Origin: JAJCZZ01 sp964569085
Lineage (GTDB): Bacteria; Gemmatimonadota; Gemmatimonadetes; Longimicrobiales; Gaopeijiaceae
Length of the DNA: 64,000 nucleotides
Direction: 5' to 3'
Assembly (NCBI GenBank): GCA_964569085.1
Contig: CAZMTA010000011.1
Coordinates: 57,905-121,904, forward strand
The position numbers and the translations under genes are program-made. Position 1 is the first letter of the stretch; each line of letters begins with the position of its first letter. The notes beneath the pieces were generated by a model, which was given only the letters and a program-made list of their open reading frames with translations, ran no database searches and had not been told where the DNA came from. Of this stretch, positions 24,359 to 33,395 are shown piece by piece.

Positions 24359-25539
24359 GACCCGCGCCCCCCGCTCCAGTCCCCGGTGGTCCGAGCGCCG
24401 CCCCGGAGGTCGGCGCGGAGCACGTCAGCGATGCGCGCCCCCGCGCGGCCGTCCCCGTACGGGTTCGGCGGCGCCTCCCCGCGGTCGCGGGCCAGCGCCG
24501 CCCGGCTGCGCTCCAGGATCCGGTCGGCGTCGGTGCCCACCAGCTCGGCCACGCCGGCGTCGACGCCCTCCGGGCGCTCGGTGACCTCCCGGAGCACCAG
24601 CACCGGGGCCCCGAAGGTGGGCGCCTCCTCCTGGATGCCGCCCGAGTCGGTGAGGACCAGGTCCGCGCGGCGCAGCGCCGCCACCAGATCCAGGTAGCCC
24701 AGGGGCCCCGTCAGGCGCACCCGGGGGTGTCCCCCCAGGATCTCCGTGGCCGGCTCCCGGACGTTGGGGTTGGGGTGCACCGGGTAGAGCACCCGCAGCG
24801 AGGGATCCTCGTCGGCCAGCCGCCGGACCGCGCCCAGCGCCTCCCGGAGGGGGGCGCCGAAGGACTCACGGCGGTGGGCGGTGAGGAGCACGAGGCGCGC
24901 GTCCCCGCCCTCGACCTCGTCCAGGAGCTCGGCCAGGACCGGGTCCTCCGGGGGCACCTCACGGCTCCCCACGTCCACCAGGGCGTCCACGACCGTGTTC
25001 CCGGTGACGTGGATCCGGTGGGCGGGCACGCCCTCCCGCAGCAGCGCGTCCCGGGCCCGGAGGGTCGGGGCGAAATACCAGTCGGAGAGGACGTCGGAGA
25101 GGCGGCGGAAGATCTCCTCGGGGAACGGAGCCCACTTGTCGCCGCTGCGCAGGCCCGCCTCGACGTGCCCGACCTTCACCCGCTCGAAGAACGCGACGAG
25201 GGAGCCCACGAAGACCGTGGCGGTGTCCCCCTGGACCAGGAGGGCGTCGGGCTCCCACTCCCGCACCACGTCCCGAAGGCCGTCCAGGGCCCCGTGAACG
25301 ACGTCGTAGAGGGTCTGGCCCGGCTTCATGATCTCCAGGTCCCAGTCGGGCTCCAGGGCGAAGGCGTCGAGGACCTGGTCCACCATGTCCGTGTGCTGCC
25401 CCGTGAGCGCCACCCGGGTCTCGAGATCCGGCGCGAGCGCCTCCAGCGCCTCCACCACGGGCGCCATCTTGATGGCCTCCGGCCGGGTGCCGACCACCAC
25501 CAGGACCCGGGACGGCTCCTCGCCGGATCCCGGGGTCAC
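24355..25539 (-). CDS. wecB: UDP-N-acetylglucosamine 2-epimerase (non-hydrolysing)
   Basis: A 394-residue epimerase interconverting UDP-GlcNAc and UDP-ManNAc. Family motifs are VVVGTRPEAIKMAPVV near residue 20, LVQGDTATVFVGSL, VGHVEAGLRSGDKWAPFPEE and LTDSGGIQEEAPTFGAPVLVLR. Length is normal. It provides UDP-ManNAc for surface polysaccharides. GTG 25537-25539 overlaps the stop of the GT2 gene upstream (GTGA). The run GT2-wecB-GT4 is therefore translationally coupled. Confidence 0.93.
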   Translation of the reverse strand: MTPGSGEEPSRVLVVVGTRPEAIKMAPVVEALEALAPDLETRVALTGQHTDMVDQVLDAFALEPDWDLEIMKPGQTLYDVVHGALDGLRDVVREWEPDALLVQGDTATVFVGSLVAFFERVKVGHVEAGLRSGDKWAPFPEEIFRRLSDVLSDWYFAPTLRARDALLREGVPAHRIHVTGNTVVDALVDVGSREVPPEDPVLAELLDEVEGGDARLVLLTAHRRESFGAPLREALGAVRRLADEDPSLRVLYPVHPNPNVREPATEILGGHPRVRLTGPLGYLDLVAALRRADLVLTDSGGIQEEAPTFGAPVLVLREVTERPEGVDAGVAELVGTDADRILERSRAALARDRGEAPPNPYGDGRAGARIADVLRADLRGGARTTGDWSGGRGS

Positions 25540-26558
25540 GCCCCCTCTCCCTTCCCCACCCGGCGCCGGAGGTGCTCCAGGTCGTCACGGACCTGGGCCA
25601 CCTGCTCCGAGACGAGGCCGAAGCCCACCAGGAGGAAGCCCAGCGTCTCCAGGAGCATCACGAGGTAGAGGAGGGGTCGGTAGCCCATGGGCGGGATGTA
25701 GGGATCGAAGCCGAGCATGGGGTGCAGGAAGCGGAGGTAGACGGAGCCGAGGCCCACGAGCACGCCGGCGCCGGCCAGGGCGATCCCCGTGGCGCCGAAC
25801 AGGAGCAGCGGCTTCCGGCTGAAGAGGAGGAGGAACCAGACGGCCAGGAGGTCCAGGACCCCCACCACGATCCGCCACGGTCCGGTGTACTTGGACTCGC
25901 CGGCGCGCCGGGGCAGGAGCTCGATGTCGATCTCGGTCACCCGGTAGCCCCGGGCGTGGGCCAGCACCACGAAGAAGCGGTGCCAGTCGTGGCGGAGGGT
26001 GAACGCTTCCAGGACCTCGCGCCGGAACGCCTTCATGGAGTTCAGGTCCGAGACCGGCACCTGGAAGATGCGGCGGGAGAGGCGGTTGTACACCGACGAC
26101 ACGTGGCGCTTGTCGTAGGAGCCCACCTTGCGACCCGTGACCACGTCCCACCCCTCCTGGAGCTCCGCCAGGAAGCGCACGATCTCCTCGGGGCGGTGCT
26201 GGAGGTCCGCGTCGAAGAGGACCAGGAAGCGCCGGTCCGTGGCGCGGGCCCCGGTGACCATCGCCTCGGTCTTCCCCAGGTTCCCGCCGTGCCGCACCAC
26301 GCGGAAGCCGTTCCACCCGGCCGACTCGGCCCGGGCCAGCTCGGCGGTCCCGTCGGTGGAGCCGTCGTCCACCAGGATCACCTCCCCCTCCAGGCCGTGG
26401 TCGTCGAAGGTGGTCCGGAGCTCGCGCACGAGGTCGGGGACGACCGGCGCCTCGTTGAAGGCGGGGACCAGGACCGCGAAGTCCCGCCGGGTCTCGGCCG
26501 TCAGGGCGTCGGAGGCGCGGCGCACGGCATCGGGCGTGCCGACCTGGGGATGGCTCAT
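25536..26558 (-). CDS. GT2 glycosyltransferase with two C-terminal membrane spans (GtrB/ArnC-like)
   Basis: A 340-residue enzyme. The GT2 catalytic domain has FAVLVPAFNEAP, VDDGSTDGT, the DxD-type FDADLQHRPEE and VTGRKVGSYDKR. Two hydrophobic spans (about residues 235-260 and 270-315) follow, as in undecaprenyl-phosphate sugar transferases. It probably loads a sugar on polyprenyl phosphate at the inner face of the membrane. GAGGAGG lies just upstream of the ATG. A TATAAG between rpoN and this gene could be a -10 box, but the -35 is unconvincing. Confidence 0.85.
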   Translation of the reverse strand: MSHPQVGTPDAVRRASDALTAETRRDFAVLVPAFNEAPVVPDLVRELRTTFDDHGLEGEVILVDDGSTDGTAELARAESAGWNGFRVVRHGGNLGKTEAMVTGARATDRRFLVLFDADLQHRPEEIVRFLAELQEGWDVVTGRKVGSYDKRHVSSVYNRLSRRIFQVPVSDLNSMKAFRREVLEAFTLRHDWHRFFVVLAHARGYRVTEIDIELLPRRAGESKYTGPWRIVVGVLDLLAVWFLLLFSRKPLLLFGATGIALAGAGVLVGLGSVYLRFLHPMLGFDPYIPPMGYRPLLYLVMLLETLGFLLVGFGLVSEQVAQVRDDLEHLRRRVGKGEGA

Positions 26559-26612
26559 CGACCTCCTCGCGGAAGCGGTTCGGAGCGGGGGGAGACGGTG
26601 TCGCGGGGAAAC

Positions 26613-28124
26613 TTATACCCGCTTGCGCATCCGCGCCGGGAGGATCCCGAGCTGATCCCGGTACTTGGCCACCGTCCGGCGGGCGATCTTGACCCCGTCG
26701 GCCTTGAGGTGCTTCACGATGGCCGAGTCGGTGAGGGGCTTCTTCTCGTCCTCCTCGGACACCAGGATCTTGATCTTGTCCTTCACGCCCCGGGCGCTGA
26801 TCTCGTCGCCGGAGGTGGTGGAGAGGCCGCTGGAGAAGAAGTACTTGAGGGAGTACACGCCCCGGGGGGTCTGGACGTACTTCTGGTTCGTGACCCGGGA
26901 GACCGTGGACTCGTGCATCTCGATGTAGTCGGCCACCTCGCGGAGGGTGAGGGGGCGCAGGTGCTGCACGCCCTTCTCGAAGAACTCCCGCTGCCGGTCC
27001 ACGATGAAGTTCATGACCTTGAGCATGGTCTGACGGCGCTGCTCGATGGCCTGGATCATCCAGTTGGCGCTGTTCAGCTTGCTGGTGATGAAGTCCTTGT
27101 TGTCGCCCTTGAACTGGTCCTTGTTCTGGGCGACCTCCCGGTAGGCCTTCGAGATGCGCAGCCGCGGGAGGCTGGTGTCGTTGACGAACACCATGTACTC
27201 ACCGGCGATCTTCTCCACCACCAGGTCCGGAATGACGTAGCCCTCGGGTGAATCCGAGTGCTGGAGCCCGGGCTTGGGATCGAGGTGGCCCAGCTCGTCC
27301 GCGGCGTCCTGGACGTCCTTGGGCTTGATGTCCAGCGCCTTGGCGATGTCCTTCCAGCGGTGGTTGATGAGGGCGTCGAAGTGGTCCTCGACGATCTCGT
27401 ACGCCGTGGTCCCCTCCATGTCCTTCTGGCGGAGCTGGATGAGGATCGACTCCCGCACGTCGCGGGCGCCCACGCCGGGCGGGTCCATGGCCTGGACCTG
27501 GAGGAGCATCTCCTCGACCTCCTCGATCTCGTAGGGACGGAAGGTCTCCTCCACGTCCGCGAGCTCGGCCGCCCGCTCGTTCTCGTCCTCCAGCGCCTCC
27601 GCGCGCTCCACCACGCCGGGACGCACGTCCTCGAGCCACTCGTTGAGCCCCTCGAGCACGATGTCGAGGTCGCAGGAGAGCTGCCCCGCGTCGTCGATGT
27701 TGCCGATGATCTCCTCGCCCACCCGGAGCTTCCGCTCGGGGAGGGCCAGGAGGCGCAGCTGCTCCAGGAGGTGGTCGTGGAGGTCGTGGCTCTCGACGGG
27801 GGTCGGCTCGTAGTACTCCTTGGGCTCGTACTCGGGACGGCGACCCCCGGCGACCTGGAAGCCGTCCATGAGGATCTCCTCCCAGTCGACCTCGTTGTCC
27901 CCCATGGGGTCGTCGGCCACGTCCTCCTTGAGCTCGACCTCCCGCTCGACGTCCGCCTCGCTCATCTCCAGGAAGGGGTTCTCCGCCATCTCCTCCTTCA
28001 GGTGCTGCTGGAGGTCCAGCAGGGGCATGTAGAGCAACTCCATCGCCTGATACAGGCGAGGGTTGATCCGCATCTCCTGCCGGAGCTCGGTGCTCTGGAA
28101 GAGCTTGGCGTTGAACTGGTTCAC
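26613..28124 (-). CDS. rpoN: RNA polymerase sigma-54 factor
   Basis: A 503-residue RpoN. Region I is Gln/Leu-rich (MNQFNAKLFQS to about residue 50), region II is acidic (about 55-150), and region III carries the core-binding and DNA-binding domains. The C-terminal RpoN box is ARRTVAKYR near residue 485. It directs transcription from -24/-12 promoters with AAA+ activators. The start is GTG (28122-28124), with AGGAG six bases upstream. It lies 45 nt after lptB, a placement near lpt genes seen in many diderms. No activator gene is in the window. Confidence 0.95.
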   Translation of the reverse strand: MNQFNAKLFQSTELRQEMRINPRLYQAMELLYMPLLDLQQHLKEEMAENPFLEMSEADVEREVELKEDVADDPMGDNEVDWEEILMDGFQVAGGRRPEYEPKEYYEPTPVESHDLHDHLLEQLRLLALPERKLRVGEEIIGNIDDAGQLSCDLDIVLEGLNEWLEDVRPGVVERAEALEDENERAAELADVEETFRPYEIEEVEEMLLQVQAMDPPGVGARDVRESILIQLRQKDMEGTTAYEIVEDHFDALINHRWKDIAKALDIKPKDVQDAADELGHLDPKPGLQHSDSPEGYVIPDLVVEKIAGEYMVFVNDTSLPRLRISKAYREVAQNKDQFKGDNKDFITSKLNSANWMIQAIEQRRQTMLKVMNFIVDRQREFFEKGVQHLRPLTLREVADYIEMHESTVSRVTNQKYVQTPRGVYSLKYFFSSGLSTTSGDEISARGVKDKIKILVSEEDEKKPLTDSAIVKHLKADGVKIARRTVAKYRDQLGILPARMRKRV

Positions 28125-28169
28125 ATATCTCTCCTGAAGACCGCGGCGTCAGCCGTCGGCCTGAACGGT

Positions 28170-29396
28170 CTAACCGACCGGAGCCGACTCCGGTCGGGGG
28201 TAACGGCTGCGCATGCGGGCGGTCAGGCTCGGCCCGAGGTAGATCTCCGCGACCTCCTCGTTCCACACCAGCTCGGAGACGGTCCCGCTGACGCGGATTC
28301 GCCCCTCGTACATGATGTAGGCCCGATCCACGATCTCCAGCGTCTGCTCCACGTTGTGGTCCGAGATGATCACCCCGATGTTCCGGCTCTTGAGCCCCCG
28401 CACGATCTGCTGGATGTCGTTGACCGCGATGGGATCGATCCCCGCGAAGGGCTCGTCGAGGAGCATGAACTTCGGTCGCTGCACCAACGCCCGGGTGATC
28501 TCCAGGCGCCGGCGCTCACCTCCCGAGAGGGCATAGGCCTTGCTGCGACGCAGTCCCTCGAGGCTCAGCTCCTGCAGGAGTTGTTCCAACCTGGATTTTT
28601 CCTCGTCCCGCGGGAGGTTCAGCGTCTCCAGGATGGCGAGGACGTTCTCCTCCACCGTGAGCTTCCGGAACACCGACGGCTCCTGCGCGAGATACCCCAC
28701 GCCCCTGCGGGCGCGCTTGAACATCGGCACCCCCGTCAGGTCCTGTCCGTCGAGGTAGACCTTCCCGTCGTTGGGGGGGATCAGCCCCACCATCATGTAG
28801 AAGGTGGTGGTCTTCCCCGCCCCGTTGGGACCGAGGAGCCCGACGATCTGCCCCTGGGCCACGGAGATGTCCACGTCGTTCACCACGGTCCGGCGCCGGT
28901 ACACCTTGGTGAGGCCCTCGCCCCAGAGACGGCTCCCGCCCTCCACCTCGGCCAGCGAGGAGCCCGGGGCGGGCCCCGATCCGTAGGCCGCGCCGCGGCG
29001 TGCCTCGAGCTCCTGCACCACGGCCTCGAGCTCGGCCACCACGGTCTCCCGCCGCCCTGCCACGGCCTGGCACAGCTCGTCGTCCAGGACGAGGGACTCC
29101 CAGCCCTCGCCGGCGGGCTCCCGGCGGACGACCCCGGCCGTCTCCAGGGGCGGGAGGACCCGCTCCTCGAGGAAGGTCCCCAGGTTCTCCGCCTCGCTGC
29201 CCAGCATGGCGGCCCCGTGCCCGCCCAGGTCGTCCAGGATGTGGCCCAGCTCGTCCCGCACCGCCGCCATCCATCGGCCGCGCTCGGCTCGCCCGGCGTC
29301 GTCCGTGACCCGGATCACCTCCACGAGGCCGGCGAGGACCGAGAGCTCGGTGGGTTCGAAGGAGCGGGCGAGCTCCATGAGCTCCTGGTGCGTCAT
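28170..29396 (-). CDS. lptB: LPS export ABC ATPase LptB with a ~155-residue N-terminal extension
   Basis: A 408-residue protein. Residues about 157-400 form a standard LptB ATPase driving LPS transport with LptF/LptG: Walker A GPNGAGKTTT, the Q-loop GVGYLAQEPSVFRKLTVEEN, the signature LSGGERRR, Walker B FMLLDEPFAGIDP and the switch ISDHNV. The first ~155 residues (acidic, helical; AAVRDELGHILDDLGGHGA and VVAELEAVVQELEARRG) are not part of normal LptB (about 240 residues). AGGAGG five bases upstream supports ATG 29396, and an internal GTG at 28946 has no such site. The ATG overlaps the lptA stop (ATGA). Confidence 0.92.
   Translation of the reverse strand: MTHQELMELARSFEPTELSVLAGLVEVIRVTDDAGRAERGRWMAAVRDELGHILDDLGGHGAAMLGSEAENLGTFLEERVLPPLETAGVVRREPAGEGWESLVLDDELCQAVAGRRETVVAELEAVVQELEARRGAAYGSGPAPGSSLAEVEGGSRLWGEGLTKVYRRRTVVNDVDISVAQGQIVGLLGPNGAGKTTTFYMMVGLIPPNDGKVYLDGQDLTGVPMFKRARRGVGYLAQEPSVFRKLTVEENVLAILETLNLPRDEEKSRLEQLLQELSLEGLRRSKAYALSGGERRRLEITRALVQRPKFMLLDEPFAGIDPIAVNDIQQIVRGLKSRNIGVIISDHNVEQTLEIVDRAYIMYEGRIRVSGTVSELVWNEEVAEIYLGPSLTARMRSRYPRPESAPVG
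28174..28197 (-). terminator. hairpin at the lptB/rpoN junction
   Basis: A 10-bp perfect stem (28174-28183 with 28188-28197) and 4-nt loop overlaps the last codons of lptB. The leftward transcript continues TTAGACCGTT, so there is only a weak U-rich tail. It may lower read-through from lptB into rpoN instead of ending transcription fully. Confidence 0.45.
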
Positions 29397-31281
29397 GGGG
29401 TCCTCCTGGACCGGTACGGTTCGCGGCGCGGCTCGCCGGAGGGATCGAGGCCCGCGGCGGATCCCGGCCCGCCCCGGTCGTCCGAGGGCGGGCCGGGCTC
29501 GGCGGGGCGGGCGGAGATCCCGGGGGGCGTGTCGCCGGCGGGCGGGACGGGAACGGTGTCCGCCGGGACCGCCAGGGAGTCCCCCGCGGCCCGACGCTGC
29601 ACCGGCTCCAGGTGGTACCCCCGGGTGGCCCCCTCGACCTCCATGCGCTCCACCTGGCCCTCCCGGAGCGCGATGGTGATCCGCGTGCCGGTGACGTAGT
29701 GCACGGCCGGCGGGTCCACCCCCGCACGGGACGTGCTGTCGGTGGGGAGGAGCCGGTAGAGGGAGCGGGCCGATCCCGCGGCGACGAGCTCCTCCAGGAC
29801 GTATTCGTCCTCGCCGGTGCCCTGCCCCTCCGCCGTGGGGGTGGCGGCGGTGTCGGCGCGTCCGAAGACGGCCACGATGGTGTCGCCGTCGATCCAGTCC
29901 CGCCGGGCCACGTCGGGGAGTTCGGGGACGTTGAGGGAATCCCGGGCGGTGGACTCACCCCGGGCGGCGCCCACCGCGAAGATCCGGTCCAGCCGCTGGG
30001 CGGGGGCCCGGACGTCCACCGAGTCGGCGGTGAGGACGAAGTCCTCGGCCGTCGCGACCGGACGGGCGGAGAGGGCCTCCGCGTCGCCCGCGTTCACCCG
30101 GGCGATGGCCTCGGCGTCCATGGGGACGGCCACCAGGCGGTCCAGCACGCCCTCGGCGAGGAAGAGGTGGATCACCGGGGCGTCCAGGCGGATCTCCTCG
30201 CCGGTGAGGACGGCCTGGCGCCGCGCCGTGACCTCCCGGACGTCGCCAGTGGGGAGGTCCAGCACGATCTCCTCGCCGGCCAGGTCGTAGGTGGAGCCGT
30301 CGACCCGGGCGTTCCGCTCCAGGAGGAGGTGGCCCACGGCCTGGTCGTACTCGGCCCGCTGGGCCGTGGCGTGGAGCGAGTCCCGGTCGATCACGGCGTT
30401 GCCCGTGGCCTCGAAGTACGACTCGCCCACGAGGTGGAGCCGGTCCGCGACGACCAGGTAGGGCGTGGGCGGCGTGGTGTCGGCGGGGGGCGCGGGGAGA
30501 CGGGCCGTGGAATCGGCCGGGAGGCTGTCCGCGGGCGCCGCCATGGCCGAATCGGCCGCCAGGCTGTCCGCGGGCGTCGTNNNNNNNNNNNNNNNNNNNN
30601 NNNNNNNNNNNNNNNNNNNNNNNNNNNNNNNNNNNNNNNNNNNNNNNNNNNNNNNNNNNNNNNNNNNNNNNNNNNNNNNNTGTCCGCGGGCGCCGCCATG
30701 GCCGAATCGGCCGCCAGGCTGTCCGCGGGCGTCGTCCCCGCGGTGTCCACCGCCGGGCGCACGAAGAGGGTGGCCCGGGGCCGGACGCCGTCGGGGCCGG
30801 TGGTCACCGTCAGCTCGTCGCGCGGCCGGAAGTCGGTGGCGCGCAGGAGCACCAGGTCGCCGTTCTCGATGATGGAACCGTCGTCCCGGTCCTCCAGGCG
30901 GACCTCACCCGTGGCGCTCAGGCGCCCCGTGGAGGGGAAGTACCGCGCCTCCTGCGCCTCCAGGATGCGCGTCCCGTCCCGGAAGACCACGTCCCCCAGG
31001 AGGTGGGTCATGTCCTGGGTGGAGTACGAGATGGCCGAGTCGGCCACGATGCGCACGCCGTCGGGGCACCCGATCCGCGGGCTCCCCAGGTACGAGATCG
31101 TCCCTCCCCCGGCCAGGGTGATCATGTTGAAGCTCCGGGTGCCGTCCAGGAACTCGCACGAGGCGTTCTGGGCGCCCACCGGAGCCGGAAGGAGGGCCAG
31201 GAGGACCGCCGTCGCCGCCACGAGCGGGCCCAGGAGGGCCGGCGCGCCGGGGAACGGGACGGAGGAAGGAGGACGGTGCAT
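29393..31281 (-). CDS. lptA: LptA/OstA-like LPS transport protein, split by an assembly gap
   Basis: An exported OstA/LptA-fold protein in two sequence pieces. The N-terminal piece (from ATG 31281) has a signal peptide ending near VGAQN and beta-strand repeats (GGTISYLGSPRI, DMTHLLGDVVFRDG, EARYFPSTGRLSATGEV). The C-terminal piece (to the TGA at 29393) has further OstA-like strands and a Pro-rich tail. A 100-N gap lies in a Thr/Pro/Ala/Asp/Ser repeat linker. Frames disagree as written. Removing the Ns plus one copy of the flanking 55-nt repeat gives one 577-residue frame. It bridges LPS between LptC and the outer membrane. It is far longer than E. coli LptA, with two OstA-like regions. Confidence 0.82.
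30526..30735. repeat. identical 55-nt direct repeats flanking the assembly gap
   Basis: Positions 30526-30580 and 30681-30735 are identical over 55 nt and abut the N-run on each side. Within each copy TGTCCGCGGGCG recurs at a 39-nt offset, encoding a PADS-rich linker on the - strand. An overlap of this kind is typical of two contigs broken at a short repeat. Confidence 0.92.
30581..30680. other. assembly gap (100 N)
   Basis: Exactly 100 Ns, the conventional placeholder for a gap of unknown size. It falls inside lptA and breaks its frame. The true missing length is probably zero or a multiple of the short repeat. Confidence 0.98.
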
Positions 31282-31288
31282 GGTCGGC

Positions 31289-31846
31289 TCAGCGGCCCAC
31301 GCCGCCCAGGGAGCCCCGGGGGTTCGCGATCCGGATGTCCCGGAAGTTCAGGTCGGACTCGAACGCCGACCCGCGGGTCACCCGCCCGCCGGGGAGGGTC
31401 TGCACCGTGGCCGAGTCGCTCCAGATCCGGTCCCGGCTGGGGTCGTAGTGGAGTTCGGCGGTCTCGATCCGCCGGCCGTCGGAGTGGACCACCAGGACCA
31501 CGTTCCCACGAGCCACCATGCGCTCGGTGTCCTCGTCCAGGGTGCCCCGGTCCGCCGTGACCGTCGCACGGGCCCGCCCGTCCTCCTCGTAGAGCACGAG
31601 CTGCATGCCCCGCATGCGCACCTCCGCCGAGTCCACGAAGGCGTAGGCCGTGTCGGCCTGGACGCGGCCCTCGCGGATGCCCTGCGCGGTGAGGAAGCTG
31701 ACCATCCCGTAGTAGACGTTGTCGGCGCCCAGCTCCGTGAGCTCGGGGTCCGCCACGGGCGCCCGGGTGGGCTCGTCGCAGGCGGTGGCCACCAGGGCGA
31801 CGCCCACGACGGCCAGGACGGTCAAGACGTTGCGATGCTTGCTCAT
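31289..31846 (-). CDS. lptC: LPS export periplasmic component LptC
   Basis: A 185-residue membrane-anchored protein. The N-terminus is a lipoprotein-type signal (LAVVGVALVATAC), followed by an LptC/OstA-like beta domain (about residues 40-175) with strands such as ARATVTADRGTLDEDTERMVARG, broken here as ARATVTADRG and MVARGNVVLVVHSDGR. LptC passes LPS from LptBFG to LptA. E. coli LptC keeps its span, whereas this one may be lipidated. The ATG (31844-31846) follows AGGAG and overlaps the kdsD stop (ATGA). Seven nt separate it from lptA. Confidence 0.9.
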   Translation of the reverse strand: MSKHRNVLTVLAVVGVALVATACDEPTRAPVADPELTELGADNVYYGMVSFLTAQGIREGRVQADTAYAFVDSAEVRMRGMQLVLYEEDGRARATVTADRGTLDEDTERMVARGNVVLVVHSDGRRIETAELHYDPSRDRIWSDSATVQTLPGGRVTRGSAFESDLNFRDIRIANPRGSLGGVGR

Positions 31847-32820
31847 ACGGCTCCTGACCTCATGAGGTCGTGGAGGTGCACGATGCCCCGGAGGCGGTCC
31901 TCCTCGTCGACGACGGGGAGGGCCATGATCCCGTACCGCTCCATGCGGCGCACGGCGGCGGAGGCCAGCTCGTCGGGCTCGGCCACCTTGGGATCCCGGG
32001 TCATGACATCGGACACCGGGCGGGTCAGGAAGTTCGGGTCCCGCTCCATGAGGCGGGTGAGGTCCCCGGCGGTGAGGACGCCCACCAGGCGCTCGCCGCC
32101 GTCCAGGACCGGCACGGTGCCCCGCATCTCGGCCAGGGGGACGATGCAGTCCCGGATCTCGACGCCCTCCCCCACCGACGGGTACGCGTCGGCCACCATC
32201 ACGTCCCGCACCCGCAGGGTGAGCTTCCGCCCCAGCGACCCGCCGGGATGGAGGACCGCGAAGTCCTCCTCCTGGAAGCCCTTGAGCTGGAGGACCACCA
32301 CGGCCAGGGCGTCGCCCATGGCCAGGGTGGCCGTGGTGGACGACGTGGGCGCCAGGTCCATGGGGCACGCCTCCTCCTCCACCGAGCAGTCGAGGATCAC
32401 CGTGGCGTGGCGGGCCAGCTCGGAGCCGGGCCGACCCGTCATCCCGATGATGGGGACCCCGAGGCGCACCAGGTACTCCATGAGGCCCGCCAGCTCCGAG
32501 GTCTCGCCGGACTTGGAGACCAGGATCGCCACGTCCCGCCGACCCACGATGCCCATGTCCCCGTGGAGGCTCTCCACCGGGTGGAGGTAGGTGGCCGGCG
32601 TGCCCGTGGAGGTCAGGGTGGCCGCGATCTTCCGCGCCACGTGACCGCTCTTGCCCAGGCCGCTCACGACGATCCGGCCCTCGGCGTCGGCCACCAGGCG
32701 GCACGCCGCCACGAACGCCTCGCCGAGGCGGTCCACCAGCGCCTCCACGGAGCGGGCCTCCAGGCGGAGGACCCTGCGGCCCTCGTCCAGGAGGGCCGTG
32801 GCGTCGGGGGCCTCGCTCAC
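31843..32820 (-). CDS. kdsD: arabinose-5-phosphate isomerase
   Basis: A 325-residue enzyme converting ribulose-5-phosphate to arabinose-5-phosphate, the first committed step toward Kdo. The SIS domain (about residues 30-180) has VVSGLGKSGHVARKIAATL, LHPVESLHGDMG and SKSGETSELAGL. Two CBS domains follow (about 200-325). GTG 32818-32820 overlaps the kdsC stop (GTGA). It ends with ATGA overlap into lptC, tying Kdo synthesis to LPS export in one transcript. Confidence 0.94.
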   Translation of the reverse strand: MSEAPDATALLDEGRRVLRLEARSVEALVDRLGEAFVAACRLVADAEGRIVVSGLGKSGHVARKIAATLTSTGTPATYLHPVESLHGDMGIVGRRDVAILVSKSGETSELAGLMEYLVRLGVPIIGMTGRPGSELARHATVILDCSVEEEACPMDLAPTSSTTATLAMGDALAVVVLQLKGFQEEDFAVLHPGGSLGRKLTLRVRDVMVADAYPSVGEGVEIRDCIVPLAEMRGTVPVLDGGERLVGVLTAGDLTRLMERDPNFLTRPVSDVMTRDPKVAEPDELASAAVRRMERYGIMALPVVDEEDRLRGIVHLHDLMRSGAV

Positions 32821-33395
32821 GCCTGGCTCCGCTCGGCGACGTAGCGCTCCACCACGCCCTCCAGCTCGCCCCGGGCGTGGAGGAGGGCCTCGCAGAACTC
32901 CCGGACGGCGCCGTGGCCGCCGCGACGCGTGCACCGCCAGTGGGCCGCCTCGGCGATGGCGGGCACGGCGTTGGCCACCGCGGCGCGGAGCCCCACGTGA
33001 CGGAAGACCGCCATGTCCGGGAGGTCGTCGGCCAGGTAGCCCACCTCCTCCCACGTCACGCCCTCGCGCTCCATGATCTCCCGCACGACGGGGAGCTTCT
33101 GGGCGCCGGCGTCCTGGTGGCACTCGATCTCCAGCTCCCGGGCCCGGAGCTCGGTGGCCGGGGAGAGGCGGCCCGAGACCATCACGACCTCGATGCCCAC
33201 CCACTGGAGGAACTTCATGCCCAGCCCGTCCTGGATGTCGAAGCGCTTCAGCTCCACGCGCTCCCCGGACTCGGTGGCCCCGATGTACACGCCGGCGTCG
33301 GTCAGGACGCCGTCCACGTCGAAGATGACGAGCTTCACGCGGCGGGCCCGCTCCGCCGGGAGCGCGGCGCCGCCCAAAGGGGTGGAGGCGCTCAC
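32817..33395 (-). CDS. kdsC: Kdo-8-phosphate phosphatase
   Basis: A 192-residue HAD phosphatase that dephosphorylates Kdo-8-phosphate. The catalytic motif is FDVDGVLTD (Asp26 nucleophile, Asp28). Motif II is VVMVSGRLSPATELRARE, and motif IV is YLADDLPDMAVFRHVGL. Like other KdsC proteins it has no cap domain, so it should form a tetramer. GTG 33393-33395 overlaps kdsA (GTGA). Its stop overlaps kdsD (GTGA). Confidence 0.93.
   Translation of the reverse strand: MSASTPLGGAALPAERARRVKLVIFDVDGVLTDAGVYIGATESGERVELKRFDIQDGLGMKFLQWVGIEVVMVSGRLSPATELRARELEIECHQDAGAQKLPVVREIMEREGVTWEEVGYLADDLPDMAVFRHVGLRAAVANAVPAIAEAAHWRCTRRGGHGAVREFCEALLHARGELEGVVERYVAERSQA

Noticed and set aside
28944..28946. Internal GTG as the true lptB start
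   Set aside because: It would give a normal-length LptB but has no ribosome-binding site, whereas the upstream ATG has AGGAGG and the ATGA overlap.
30391..31281. Real frameshift or pseudogene in lptA
   Set aside because: The frame break falls in Ns flanked by identical 55-nt repeats, and the collapsed sequence is in frame.
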